In this document: positions 43,151 through 50,836 of the stretch, in pieces
How positions within the stretch are numbered: position 1 is the stretch's first letter
How the letters are laid out: the number at the start of each line of letters is the position of its first letter
Assembly (NCBI RefSeq): GCF_000687875.1
Contig: NZ_JHYG01000001.1
Span: 124,001 to 188,000, forward strand
Source of the DNA: Acidocella facilis ATCC 35904
GTDB lineage: Bacteria > Pseudomonadota > Alphaproteobacteria > Acetobacterales > Acetobacteraceae
DNA length: 64,000 bases
Reading direction: 5' to 3'
Program-made: the position numbers and the translations under genes
Notes under the pieces: model-generated
Databases searched by the model: none
Told to the model about the DNA's origin: nothing
The model's input: the letters and a program-made list of their open reading frames with translations, nothing else

Positions 43151-43686
43151 GCGACCGGAAACCGCTTGGAAATCTCATCCCCGGTGAATTGCGCCACCCA
43201 GCCGGACGGGTCGGTGAACACCCGCAAGGCGGTGAAGCTGGGCGCCGGCCCGGCATCGAACCAATGCTTGATGCCGGTGGGCACGAAAATCAGATCGCCC
43301 TTTTCGCAGAGCGCGTCATAGACGCGGCCATTGGCGTGCAGCACGAAATGCCCGGCCCCCTCCACGAAAAAGCGGATTTCCGGCTCGCTATGGGTATGCT
43401 CGGAGAGGAATTTCTCCCGCAACGCGCCGGCCTGCGGATGATCCGGCGAGAGCTTGATCACATCCGCCGAACCGGCCCCGGTCTCGCCCATCAGCGTGTC
43501 CAGATAAGGCCGGTAAGCTTCCAGAATCTCATCCGAACTGGCTTCGGCGGAAAGCTGCACCGGGCTCTCCCAGCGCTCGAACCCGACCTCGATGGTCTTC
43601 AGCTCGGCGGCAACGGCCGCCGGATCGGTGCTGTCGAACACCGGCGTGCCGGGGTTGGTGTCTTCATAAACGGTCAGACGGCTCAT
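43147..43686 (-). CDS. mtnD: Acireductone dioxygenase
   Basis: Cupin-fold metalloenzyme of methionine salvage. With Fe2+ it yields the methionine precursor 2-oxo-4-methylthiobutyrate; with Ni2+ it follows an off-pathway reaction. The 179-residue protein has metal ligands in EHTHSEPEIRFFVEG (two His and a Glu) and the final His in GIKHWFDAG. Both mtnC and mtnB overlap it by 4 bases, showing tight translational coupling. Confidence 0.95.
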   Translation of the reverse strand: MSRLTVYEDTNPGTPVFDSTDPAAVAAELKTIEVGFERWESPVQLSAEASSDEILEAYRPYLDTLMGETGAGSADVIKLSPDHPQAGALREKFLSEHTHSEPEIRFFVEGAGHFVLHANGRVYDALCEKGDLIFVPTGIKHWFDAGPAPSFTALRVFTDPSGWVAQFTGDEISKRFPVA

Positions 43687-44279
43687 TTCAGCTTCCTCCG
43701 CTCCAGCTCACAGGCCAGCAGGAATTCCAGCGCCTCCAGGCGCCAATAGGCATGCTCGACATCTTTGCCCCAGGCATAGATGCCATGCCCGGCCAGCACA
43801 TAGCCGATCGGCGTTTCCGCGATCAGATCGGGCTCGATCAAGGCCGCCAGCCGGCCGATATCCTGGTCATTCTCATAAACCGGCAGGGTGATTTCCAGCT
43901 CATGGGTGGGAAAGCCAAACGCCTTCAGCAGCTCATAATTGGCGAAGCCGATCGGCCCTTCCTTGGAGAGCACGGTGGCGGCCACGGAATGGCCGTGCAG
44001 CACCGCGCCCACGGGCGGGAACAGCCGGTAGAGCTGGCAATGCAGCAGCGTCTCCGCACTTGGCTTCTGGTTGGAGACCAGCGGCTTGCCGGCATAATCC
44101 ACTGCGATGATGTCCTCATCCGGCTTCAGCCGGCCTTTATGGACACCGCTGCGGGTGATGGCGATGCTCTGCCCGTCCAGGCGCGAGGACAGATTGCCGG
44201 CGGAGCCGGGAACCCAGCCGCGCGCATCCATCCGGCGCCCGATCTCCGCCAGCGTCGACGCCGCCTCAGATGGGACCAT
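43683..44279 (-). CDS. mtnB: Methylthioribulose-1-phosphate dehydratase
   Basis: Class II aldolase-fold enzyme of methionine salvage, converting 5-methylthioribulose-1-phosphate to the diketo compound used by MtnC. The 198-residue protein has GWVPGSAGNLSSRLDG at the N-terminus, the zinc site in VLHGHSVAATVLS with two His, and a later His in VLAGHGIYAWG. It starts 1 base after the tatA stop and overlaps mtnD by 4 bases. mtnA and mtnP are not in the window. Confidence 0.94.
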   Translation of the reverse strand: MVPSEAASTLAEIGRRMDARGWVPGSAGNLSSRLDGQSIAITRSGVHKGRLKPDEDIIAVDYAGKPLVSNQKPSAETLLHCQLYRLFPPVGAVLHGHSVAATVLSKEGPIGFANYELLKAFGFPTHELEITLPVYENDQDIGRLAALIEPDLIAETPIGYVLAGHGIYAWGKDVEHAYWRLEALEFLLACELERRKLK

Positions 44280-44280
44280 G

Positions 44281-44529
44281 TCAGCCCTGGTGGGTCGTCG
44301 TGGTCTTGACCTGCTGCTCAGGCAGCGGGGCGTTCAGCTCGCTCATCCGCGCGTCAGCCGCGGGCGCGGGCTTTTCAGCGGGCTTGTCTTCCTCGGCCAT
44401 GCTCTGCTTGAAGCTCTTGATGCCCTTGCCGAGGTCACCCATCATCGAACTCACCCGGCCGCGGCCGCCCAGCAGAAGCAGGGCAACGACGAGAACAATC
44501 AGCCAATGCCAGATGCTTAAACCACCCAT
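44281..44529 (-). CDS. tatA: Sec-independent translocase TatA
   Basis: Pore-forming subunit of twin-arginine export. The 82-residue protein has one N-terminal membrane helix ([16 protein letters not shown]), the hinge and amphipathic helix ([19 protein letters not shown]) and a flexible polar tail. The FGxxKLP-like turn is replaced by [11 protein letters not shown]. tatB and tatC are absent here. It is separated from mtnB by one base, so it heads the tatA-mtnB-mtnD-mtnC-lnt transcript. Confidence 0.9.
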   Translation of the reverse strand: MGGLSIWHWLIVLVVALLLLGGRGRVSSMMGDLGKGIKSFKQSMAEEDKPAEKPAPAADARMSELNAPLPEQQVKTTTTHQG

Positions 44530-44604
44530 AACCTACACTCCAAAACCGCTATCGGCGGTTAGTGTACCGAATTCCCCTTCCCCTGCCAAATGCCCCATTA
44601 TTGG

Positions 44605-45558
44605 CTAATGTAACAGCGGTGCGGCGAGCAACAGGCCGGTATTATAGGCGATGTGCAAGGCGATGCCGGGGCGAATGGAGCCCAGCCGCAGCCGCAAGCC
44701 GCAATTGATCAGCGCCAGCAGCGTCACATCCACGAAGCCCGGCGGGTAATGCAGCTTTTCGGGCGCATGCAGGGCGGCGAAGAGCAGGCTGGAACCCAGC
44801 GTTGCCCAGAGCGGGCCGAGGCGGCTGGCCAGCCCCGCGAACAGAATGCCGCGAAACAGAATCTCCTCGACAATCGGCGCCAGCACGCAGATGGCTAGCA
44901 GCAAGGCCGGCAGCGCCCAGAGCGGCCCGGAGAGCATCCGCGCCGAGGGCAGGGATTGCAGCTTCGCCGGATCCGGCGGCAGCAGATGGAAAATCCCCAG
45001 CACCAGCAGGATCACCGCCAGCGCCAGGATCAGCGCCAGCGCATAATCCTGGCCGCGCGCCGGGCGCCAGGCGAGGCCAGCGGGGCTGCCATCCTGGGCC
45101 AGAGCCGGGCCTAGCCGGCGCAGCGCGCCCACCAGCCAGAGTGCCACCGCCAGCTCGCCGCAAATGGCGATTTCCATCAGGCTCAGCGGCTTGTGGAAAT
45201 CCGGCAGATGCACCCGCCCGGTATGCAGGCTATGCAGCAGCCCGGCATCCAGCGGCAGCAGCACCGGCAGCAAAGTCGCCAGCCCCATCACCAGCCCGGC
45301 CAAAATCAGCAGCCAGATCGCCCGCAGCGGCCCGAGCCGGGCCGGTTGCTTGGCCCTTGTGCCGGGCAGCCCGCCAAAGCCCAGCGCCAGCAGGCCCAGC
45401 GCCAGCCCCTCGGCCGCCCCCAGCCCGAGGAAATAAAGCTGCATTTTTAGGGGGTAATGCCCGGGATCGGCGGCGAGATCCCCGGCCGCGAAACATAAGA
45501 CCGCGCCAATGGCCGCGAACAGCGCCGCCCAGCCGAGAGCTGCCAGCGCCCGCCTCAT
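44605..45558 (-). CDS. CPBP family intramembrane metalloprotease
   Basis: A 317-residue membrane protein with about eight helices and the CPBP/ABI (CAAX-like) motifs: LAPIVEEILFRGILFAGLA (Glu-Glu and Arg), LLFAALHAPEKL (His) and GIALHIAYNTGL (His/Asn). Bacterial members process or modify membrane proteins and some confer bacteriocin immunity; no substrate can be inferred. It overlaps the gluQ stop by 4 bases, so it is translationally linked. Confidence 0.85.
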   Translation of the reverse strand: MRRALAALGWAALFAAIGAVLCFAAGDLAADPGHYPLKMQLYFLGLGAAEGLALGLLALGFGGLPGTRAKQPARLGPLRAIWLLILAGLVMGLATLLPVLLPLDAGLLHSLHTGRVHLPDFHKPLSLMEIAICGELAVALWLVGALRRLGPALAQDGSPAGLAWRPARGQDYALALILALAVILLVLGIFHLLPPDPAKLQSLPSARMLSGPLWALPALLLAICVLAPIVEEILFRGILFAGLASRLGPLWATLGSSLLFAALHAPEKLHYPPGFVDVTLLALINCGLRLRLGSIRPGIALHIAYNTGLLLAAPLLH

Positions 45559-46364
45559 GCCGCGAATCCACGCAGCAGCGTGTCCGGATGCACGCCCTCC
45601 GCCCGTAAGGCGCGCAGCGTCTGCGCCTTGTCGCGCTTGGCCAGCCTTTGCCCGTCCGGCCCCAGCAGCAGGCGATGGTGATGGTAGATCGGGGTTTCAT
45701 AGCCCAGCAGCTTTTGCAGCAGCACTTGGATATGCGTCGCCTCACGCAGATCCTCGCCGCGGATCACATGAGTCACCCCCTGCAGCGCATCGTCATGCAC
45801 CACGCAGAGATGATAGCTGGTTGGCGTGTCCTTGCGGGCCAGCACCACATCGCCCAGCCGGCGGGGCTGCGCCTCCACCCAGCCGGTCGCTTCCTCGAAG
45901 AACCACAACGCCCCGGCTTGCGCGCAGGCGCGCATTGTATCCAGCCGCAGCGCGTAAGGCGCGCCGTTCTCCATCCGTGCCGTGCGTTCGGCGGCACTCA
46001 GATGCCTGCAGGTGCCTGGGTAGATGCCTTCCGCCGCATGCGGAGCGGATTGCGCCTTGGCGATTTCCGCGCGGCTGCAAAAGCACGGATAAAGCAGCCC
46101 GCGCGCCGCCATCCCCTCCAAAGCCGCGCGATAATCGGCGAAATGCGCGGATTGGAGTCGCACCTCGCCCTCCCAGCGCAGCCCCAGCCAGGCCAGATCC
46201 TCCCGGATCGCATCGGCGAATTCCGGCTTGCAGCGTGTGGTGTCGATATCCTCCAGCCGCAAAAACCACTGCGCCGCGCGGCTGCGCCCGAGCCAGGCGG
46301 AATAAGCGTGGCCCAGATGCAGATAGCCGGTGGGGCTGGGGGCGAAGCGGGAGATGATGCTCAT
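45555..46364 (-). CDS. gluQ: Glutamyl-Q tRNA(Asp) synthetase
   Basis: Truncated glutamyl-tRNA synthetase paralogue that glutamylates queuosine at the wobble base of tRNA-Asp. The 269-residue protein has the catalytic core only. Its class I HIGH-like site is APSPTGYLHLGHA (residues 8-20), zinc-site cysteines lie in YPCFCSR and YPGTC, and the KMSKS-equivalent is GQRLAKRDKA. The anticodon-binding domain of GltX is missing, as expected. ATG at 46364 gives the family start MSIISRFAPSP. Confidence 0.93.
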   Translation of the reverse strand: MSIISRFAPSPTGYLHLGHAYSAWLGRSRAAQWFLRLEDIDTTRCKPEFADAIREDLAWLGLRWEGEVRLQSAHFADYRAALEGMAARGLLYPCFCSRAEIAKAQSAPHAAEGIYPGTCRHLSAAERTARMENGAPYALRLDTMRACAQAGALWFFEEATGWVEAQPRRLGDVVLARKDTPTSYHLCVVHDDALQGVTHVIRGEDLREATHIQVLLQKLLGYETPIYHHHRLLLGPDGQRLAKRDKAQTLRALRAEGVHPDTLLRGFAA

Positions 46365-46564
46365 ATTGCCCCCTGATATAGCGCGCCGCCCTGGCTTCAC
46401 GAACCGGCCTTGCAGATGACAAATGGGCGACAATCAAGCCCGATGCTTGCCGCCTATCGCGCCGCCTGTCATAAAGTCCACATGACTCGAACGGCCTACC
46501 ATATGTGGCAGCGTTTCGTATCTGCCCCCCAAGATTTCGGCCTCAGCCCGGATAGGCGAGACTG
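46365..46564. promoter_or_regulatory. Divergent gap between gluQ and the HNH gene
   Basis: The 200 bases contain no gene. CCACAT (46478-46483) and ATGTGG (46503-46508) form a spaced dyad about 55-85 bases before the HNH start. No convincing -10/-35 pair was found. Confidence 0.3.
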
Positions 46565-47125
46565 ATGCCCGACGGCGGTTTGCATTTTCCCGCCCTCGTC
46601 CTCAATGCGGATTTCCGTCCGCTTTCCTATTTTCCGTTATCGACCTGGACCTGGCAGGATGCCGTGAAAGCGGTGTTCCTGGACCGGGTTTCGGTGCTGT
46701 CGGAATATGAGCAAGAGGTGAGATCGCCCAGCTTCTCCATGCGCCTGCCCAGCGTGATCGCCTTGCGCGATTTCATTCCCTCGGCGCGCATGCCTGCCTT
46801 CACGCGGTTCAACGTGTTCCTGCGTGACGGGTTTTCCTGCCAATATTGCCTTGATCGTCGCGCCACCCAGGAGCTGACCTTCGACCATGTGATCCCGCGC
46901 GCCCGCGGCGGGCGGACCAGCTGGGAGAATGTCGTCACCGCCTGCGGCCCCTGCAATCTGCGCAAGGGCTCGAAAATGCCGCGCGAGTGCAATATGATCC
47001 CCCGACAGGAGCCGCGCCGGCCCACCGGCTATGAGCTGCAGGAGCGCGGGCGGCATTTTCCGCCCAACTATCTGCATGAGAGCTGGCGCGATTATCTGTA
47101 TTGGGATTCGGAACTGGAAGGATAG
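46565..47125 (+). CDS. HNH endonuclease-family protein
   Basis: A 186-residue protein with an HNH nuclease fold: zinc cysteines CQYC and CGPCN flank LTFDHVIPRARGGRTSWENVV (catalytic His and Asn). The preceding region (LVLNADFRPLSYFPLSTWTWQDA) and C-terminal SWRDYLYWD are typical of a widespread housekeeping HNH family seen in Alphaproteobacteria and cyanobacteria. Its cellular substrate is unknown. The GlcG/HbpS-like gene follows 3 bases later. Confidence 0.88.
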   Translation: MPDGGLHFPALVLNADFRPLSYFPLSTWTWQDAVKAVFLDRVSVLSEYEQEVRSPSFSMRLPSVIALRDFIPSARMPAFTRFNVFLRDGFSCQYCLDRRATQELTFDHVIPRARGGRTSWENVVTACGPCNLRKGSKMPRECNMIPRQEPRRPTGYELQERGRHFPPNYLHESWRDYLYWDSELEG

Positions 47126-47128
47126 ACC

Positions 47129-47554
47129 ATGGCGTTGACGCTGGAGACCGCGCAGAAAATCATCGCGGGGGCGCTGGCCCATGCCAAGAGCATCGAGACC
47201 AAGCCGCTGGCGGTGGTGGTGCTGGATGCGCGCGGCGCGCAGAAGGCGTTCGCGGCGCAGGATGGCACCTCGCTGAAGCGTGGCGAAATCGCGATGGGCA
47301 AGGCGCAAGGCGCGCTGGGGCTGGGCATGGGCTCGCGGGCGCTGATGAAGCGGGCCGAGCAGCAGCCTTATTTCATCGCCGCCGCCACCGCCGCCATTGG
47401 CGGTTCGCTGGTGCCGGTGCCAGGCGGGGTGTTGATCCGCCAGAACGGGGCGATCATCGGTGTGGTGGGCATTTCCGGCTGCACCTCGGATAATGACGAG
47501 GCCTGCGCGGTGGCGGGGATTTCGGGCGCTGGCCTGGACGCGGACGGCGGTTAA
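47129..47554 (+). CDS. GlcG/HbpS family heme-binding domain protein
   Basis: A 141-residue protein of the GlcG/HbpS family: LAVVVLDARGAQKAFAAQDG near the start, an IGGSLVPVPGGVLIRQNG core and the ending GVVGISGCTSDNDEACAVAGI. Members bind heme or cobalamin-like ligands or are encoded with glycolate or propanediol genes. The role here is unknown. It is coupled to the HNH gene by a 3-base gap. Repeat copy C begins just after its stop. Confidence 0.85.
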   Translation: MALTLETAQKIIAGALAHAKSIETKPLAVVVLDARGAQKAFAAQDGTSLKRGEIAMGKAQGALGLGMGSRALMKRAEQQPYFIAAATAAIGGSLVPVPGGVLIRQNGAIIGVVGISGCTSDNDEACAVAGISGAGLDADGG

Positions 47555-47555
47555 T

Positions 47556-47686
47556 AAAAGTTTTTTGGTGCCGCTTTTTTACAAAAAAGCGGCGAAAACG
47601 TTTGGGGCGTTGGCAACGAGGTTGCCAACGCCCCAAACGTTTTACAGCCCTTTTTGAAAAAAGGGCTGTACCCCAAAAACTTTTTT
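47556..47686. repeat. Intergenic hairpin repeat, copy C (full three-hairpin form, best preserved)
   Basis: Fills the gap between the convergent GlcG-like and RAM genes and runs into the RAM stop codon. Hairpin 1: 47570-47580 with 47583-47593. Central hairpin: perfect 23-base arms 47595-47617 and 47621-47643. Hairpin 3: 47645-47655 with 47657-47668. Outer arms AAAAGTTTTTTGG and CCCCAAAAACTTTT close the structure. The three hairpins within an outer stem give a cloverleaf-like fold on either strand. Confidence 0.93.
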
Positions 47687-47930
47687 AGCCTGGCGTAAAC
47701 GCGTTGAACGCGGTCATCGTCGAAGTGTCGCGAATCCCAGGCACCTTGTGCAGATGTTTGTTCACGAACAATCCCGGATCCTCGTCCTCCTCCAGATTGA
47801 TGATCGCCATCAGATCATACGGCCCGGAAATCGAGTAGATATGGCAGGGGATCACATTGTCGATAATATAGGCCGCCACCTCATAGGCCTGGCCCAGCTC
47901 GCATTTGATCTGCACGATCAGCGTTTTCAT
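47685..47930 (-). CDS. Stand-alone Lrp/AsnC ligand-binding (RAM) domain protein
   Basis: An 81-residue protein equivalent to only the C-terminal effector domain of Lrp/AsnC regulators, with KTLIVQIKCELGQAYEVAAY at the N-terminus and GPYDLMAIINLEED in the middle. There is no DNA-binding domain. Such orphan RAM proteins form ring oligomers and may sense amino acids. The ATG overlaps the stop of the LysR gene by 4 bases, so the two are translationally coupled. Confidence 0.87.
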   Translation of the reverse strand: MKTLIVQIKCELGQAYEVAAYIIDNVIPCHIYSISGPYDLMAIINLEEDEDPGLFVNKHLHKVPGIRDTSTMTAFNAFTPG

Positions 47931-48856
47931 GCGTATTCCTTCAATTCCTGCACGCCCTGGGATTCCACGGCGAAGTTTTTCAGCTGCTCGATGAACCAGC
48001 GCCCGGCCGGGCCCGGCGGCGCATCCTGCCGGTAGGCGGCGGACATGCTGATCTGCACCCGTGCTGGAATGTCCTGCAATTGCAATTCCCGCAAGCGCCC
48101 GGCATCGAGATCGTTCTGCACCATCTCCAGCGGCATCCCGCCCCAGCCAAGACCTGCGAGCAGAAACGCATGTTTCGCGCCCAGATCCGCCAGCCGCCAG
48201 TTGCGCCTGGAATGCACGCTGAATTCCTGCCCGTCGGTCAGTTCCGTGCGGTCGGTCAGCACCAGCTGCACATGCTGCGCCACCTCGCATTCGCCCAAAG
48301 GCGCGTTCTTCATCGCCAGCGGATGCGAGGGGGCGGCGACGTTCACCATCTCCACCGCCAGCAGCCGCTCGGTCATCAGCCCGGAAATGCTGATCGGCAG
48401 GTTGCACAAGATGCCGATCTGGCTTTGCTGCTGCAGCACGTTTTTCGCCACCCCGCCCAGCGCCTCGACATAAAGCCGCAACGGGGTGAGGGGGAAGCGC
48501 TTGCCGAACACCTCCGCCGTGCGGGTGAGCACGGACATCGGGAACATCACATCCACCGCCACGGACAGCTCCGATTCGATCCCCGCCGCCATGCCCCTGG
48601 CGCGGGATTTCATCAGCGCCATGCCGCCCAGCATCGCCTTCGCATCGGCCAGCAGCAGCTCGCCCCCCGGTGTGAGTTCCGGATAGCGCCCCTCACGCCG
48701 GAACAGCTCCACCCCCAACTGCTCCTCCAGATTGGCGATCGCCTGGCTGACCACGGATTGCGCCCGCCCCAGCCTGCGCCCGGCGGCGGAAAAGCTCTTC
48801 TCCTCCGCCGCGGCGGCGAAAATCCGCAACTGGTCGAATGTCACGCCCTCAATCAT
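47927..48856 (-). CDS. LysR family transcriptional regulator
   Basis: A 309-residue LysR regulator. The N-terminal winged helix-turn-helix (FDQLRIFAAAAEEKSFSAAGRRLGRAQ..., about residues 7-65) is followed by a periplasmic-binding-like effector domain. Divergent from azoR across a 122-base gap that contains a perfect palindrome, so azoR is its likely target. It is coupled to the orphan RAM domain gene downstream. The inducer is unknown. Confidence 0.92.
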   Translation of the reverse strand: MIEGVTFDQLRIFAAAAEEKSFSAAGRRLGRAQSVVSQAIANLEEQLGVELFRREGRYPELTPGGELLLADAKAMLGGMALMKSRARGMAAGIESELSVAVDVMFPMSVLTRTAEVFGKRFPLTPLRLYVEALGGVAKNVLQQQSQIGILCNLPISISGLMTERLLAVEMVNVAAPSHPLAMKNAPLGECEVAQHVQLVLTDRTELTDGQEFSVHSRRNWRLADLGAKHAFLLAGLGWGGMPLEMVQNDLDAGRLRELQLQDIPARVQISMSAAYRQDAPPGPAGRWFIEQLKNFAVESQGVQELKEYA

Positions 48857-48874
48857 GCGAACCTATCGGCGAAT

Positions 48875-48891
48875 AAGATGGTATCCATCTT
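48875..48891. promoter_or_regulatory. Palindromic operator candidate between LysR gene and azoR
   Basis: AAGATGG (48875-48881) and CCATCTT (48885-48891) are perfect 7-base arms around TAT. TTATATATAG starts at the next base, so a bound regulator would sit against a promoter -10 for azoR. It lies 19 bases from the LysR start codon and 88 bases from azoR. Confidence 0.6.
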
Positions 48892-48978
48892 TATATATAG
48901 GCTTCTGCGCCGAAAATCATCTCCTTAATAAGGCTCCGAACCGCGCCGCAGACCGGCGCCATAGTCAGGAGTGACATC

Positions 48979-49584
48979 ATGAAGCTTTGGCATATCGATT
49001 CCAGCGTGCTCGGCGATAATTCCGCCTCCCGCAAGCTTACCGCCGAGATCGTGGCGCGCGAAAAAGCGAAGCATCCCGGCCTCGAGATCTCGTATCTGGA
49101 CGTCGCCGCCACCCCGCTGGGTCATCTCTCTCCGGCCCATATCGGCGCCATGTTCGGCCACCCGCCCACCGACGAGGCCACTTTGGCCGACATCGCCCGT
49201 GGCGCCGCCGCGATGGACGAGCTGTTCGCCGCCGATATCATCGTCATCGGCGCGCCGATGTATAATTTCGGCATCCCCAGCCAGCTGAAGGCGCTGATCG
49301 ACCGCCTGCTGGTCGCCGGCAAGAGCTTCAAATATGGCGATGGCGGCGTGCCGGTCGGGCTCGTCCCGGCGGGCAAGAAGGTCATCATCGCCTCCACCCG
49401 TGGCGGGCTCTACACCCCGGGCAACCCGGCGGCGGCGCTGGAGCATCAGGAGAGCCACCTGACCGCGCTGCTGAATTTCATCGGCCTGACCGACATTGTG
49501 TTCGTGCGCGCCGAAGGCCTGGCGCTGCCTGATAACCGCGCCCCGTCTTTGGCGAAAGCCGAAGCCGAAATCGCCGCGCTGTGA
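48979..49584 (+). CDS. azoR: FMN-dependent NADH-azoreductase/quinone reductase
   Basis: A 201-residue flavodoxin-fold oxidoreductase that reduces quinones and azo compounds. The signature segments are IDSSVLGDNSASRKLTAEIV at the phosphate-binding start, PMYNFGIPSQLKALIDRLL and ASTRGGLYT at the FMN site. The physiological role is usually electrophile or quinone stress defence. Divergent LysR control is typical. Repeat copy D follows its stop. Confidence 0.9.
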   Translation: MKLWHIDSSVLGDNSASRKLTAEIVAREKAKHPGLEISYLDVAATPLGHLSPAHIGAMFGHPPTDEATLADIARGAAAMDELFAADIIVIGAPMYNFGIPSQLKALIDRLLVAGKSFKYGDGGVPVGLVPAGKKVIIASTRGGLYTPGNPAAALEHQESHLTALLNFIGLTDIVFVRAEGLALPDNRAPSLAKAEAEIAAL

Positions 49585-49588
49585 AATC

Positions 49589-49634
49589 TTGGGGGCTTTT
49601 TGAAAAAAGCCCCCAAACCCCCAAAAACTTTTGC
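49589..49634. repeat. Intergenic hairpin repeat, copy D (minimal form)
   Basis: Five bases after the azoR stop. A single hairpin (TTGGGGGCTTTTT 49589-49601 with AAAAAAGCCCCCAA 49603-49616) is followed by CCCCCAAAAACTTTTGC. It is a reduced version of copies B and H, lacking their second hairpin, and may mark the element's smallest functional unit. Confidence 0.85.
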
Positions 49635-49665
49635 CATTATTCATTGCGTTTCGCAGGGAGTTCCT

Positions 49666-50268
49666 ATGAAGACCCAGATTATCGCGCTTGCCGCTCTCGC
49701 TCTGCCGGCTTTTGCCATGGCGCAGACCGCGCCCAACCCGAACCCGGCGGACGTGAAGGCCGGCACCTACAGCGTCGAGCCCACCCATACCCGCATCCTG
49801 TTCGCGGTAGACCATATGGGCTTCACCACCTGGTACGGCGATTTCACCAACGCCGCCGGCACCCTCACGCTGGACCCGAAGAAGCTCTCCGCCTCCAGCT
49901 TCGACATCACCGTGCCGACCGACAGCGTCACCACCACCAACACCACGCTGGATGGCGAGCTGAAATCCCCCGAATGGTTCGATGCGGCGAAGTACCCGAC
50001 CATCGAATTCAAGTCCGAGAAGATCGTGCGCACCGGCAAGGATACCGCTCTGGTCACAGGTGAGTTCACCTTCCATGGCGTCACCAAGCCGCTGACCCTG
50101 AAGGCGAAGTTCAATGCCGGCGGCATCAACCCGCTGAGCAAGCAATACACGATCGGCTTCAACCTCTCCGGTTCGCTGAAGCGCTCGGACTTCGACCAGA
50201 AAACCTACGTGCCGCTGATCGGCGACAATGTCGCCATCACCATCAGCGCCGCCTTCGTTCAGAAGTAA
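49666..50268 (+). CDS. YceI family periplasmic protein (copy 1)
   Basis: A 200-residue lipocalin-like protein that binds polyisoprenoid or related lipids. The signal peptide ends at AMA-QT near residue 19. Family segments are YSVEPTHTRILFAVDHMGFTT, SPEWFDAAKYPTIEFKSE and GEFTFHGVTKPLTL. CAGGGAG lies before the ATG. Cytochrome b561 and a second YceI gene follow immediately, a combination known in many proteobacteria but of unclear physiological role. Confidence 0.92.
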   Translation: MKTQIIALAALALPAFAMAQTAPNPNPADVKAGTYSVEPTHTRILFAVDHMGFTTWYGDFTNAAGTLTLDPKKLSASSFDITVPTDSVTTTNTTLDGELKSPEWFDAAKYPTIEFKSEKIVRTGKDTALVTGEFTFHGVTKPLTLKAKFNAGGINPLSKQYTIGFNLSGSLKRSDFDQKTYVPLIGDNVAITISAAFVQK

Positions 50269-50269
50269 T

Positions 50270-50836
50270 ATGGCCGCGCGGTCGCGCTATGACCTGGTTG
50301 CGATCACCCTGCATTGGGTGATCGCGCTGGGGATGCTGTTCCAGATCGCGATGGGGCTGGCGATGGTGCATTGGGGCTTTCCTATCGGCACCAAATTCAT
50401 GCTGTTCCAGCTGCATAAATCCATCGGCATCACCATTCTGGCGGCGGTGATTTTGCGCGTGCTCTGGCGCCTCTGGCACAAGCCCCCGGCGCTGCCGCGC
50501 ACGATGAGCGGGCTGGAGGTCAAGGCCGCGCATGGCACGCATCATCTGCTCTATCTGCTGATGCTGGAAATTCCGCTCAGCGGCTGGCTGGTCGCCTCGC
50601 TCTCGCCGCTGCATATCCCGACGGTTCTGTACAAAACCATCCCCTGGCCCGCGCTTCCCGTGCCGGCGGGCTGGGTGAGCCAGCTCGGCGAGCACCGCGC
50701 CGGCACGCTGCATGCCTGGAGCGCCTATATCATCCTGGCGGCGATCGGGGTGCATCTGCTGGCCGTGATCCGTCATCAATTTTTCAAACGCGACGGCGTG
50801 CTGGCCCGCATGCTGCCCTTCTCCCGGAGCGCCTGA
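50270..50836 (+). CDS. Cytochrome b561 family protein
   Basis: A 188-residue inner-membrane diheme cytochrome with four helices. The heme-ligand His residues are in YDLVAITLHWVIALGM, FQLHKSIGITIL, AHGTHHLLYLLM and GVHLLAVIRHQFF. Members oxidise ubiquinol and can reduce superoxide. The start codon lies 2 bases after the first yceI stop, and the stop shares one base with the second yceI start, so all three genes are coupled. The likely role is membrane electron transfer linked to YceI-bound lipids, which is inference. Confidence 0.92.
   Translation: MAARSRYDLVAITLHWVIALGMLFQIAMGLAMVHWGFPIGTKFMLFQLHKSIGITILAAVILRVLWRLWHKPPALPRTMSGLEVKAAHGTHHLLYLLMLEIPLSGWLVASLSPLHIPTVLYKTIPWPALPVPAGWVSQLGEHRAGTLHAWSAYIILAAIGVHLLAVIRHQFFKRDGVLARMLPFSRSA

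Noticed and set aside
46565-47125. HNH gene as part of a restriction or homing system
   Set aside because: It has no methyltransferase, intron or anti-phage partner. It matches a common stand-alone chromosomal HNH family and is coupled to a GlcG-like gene.
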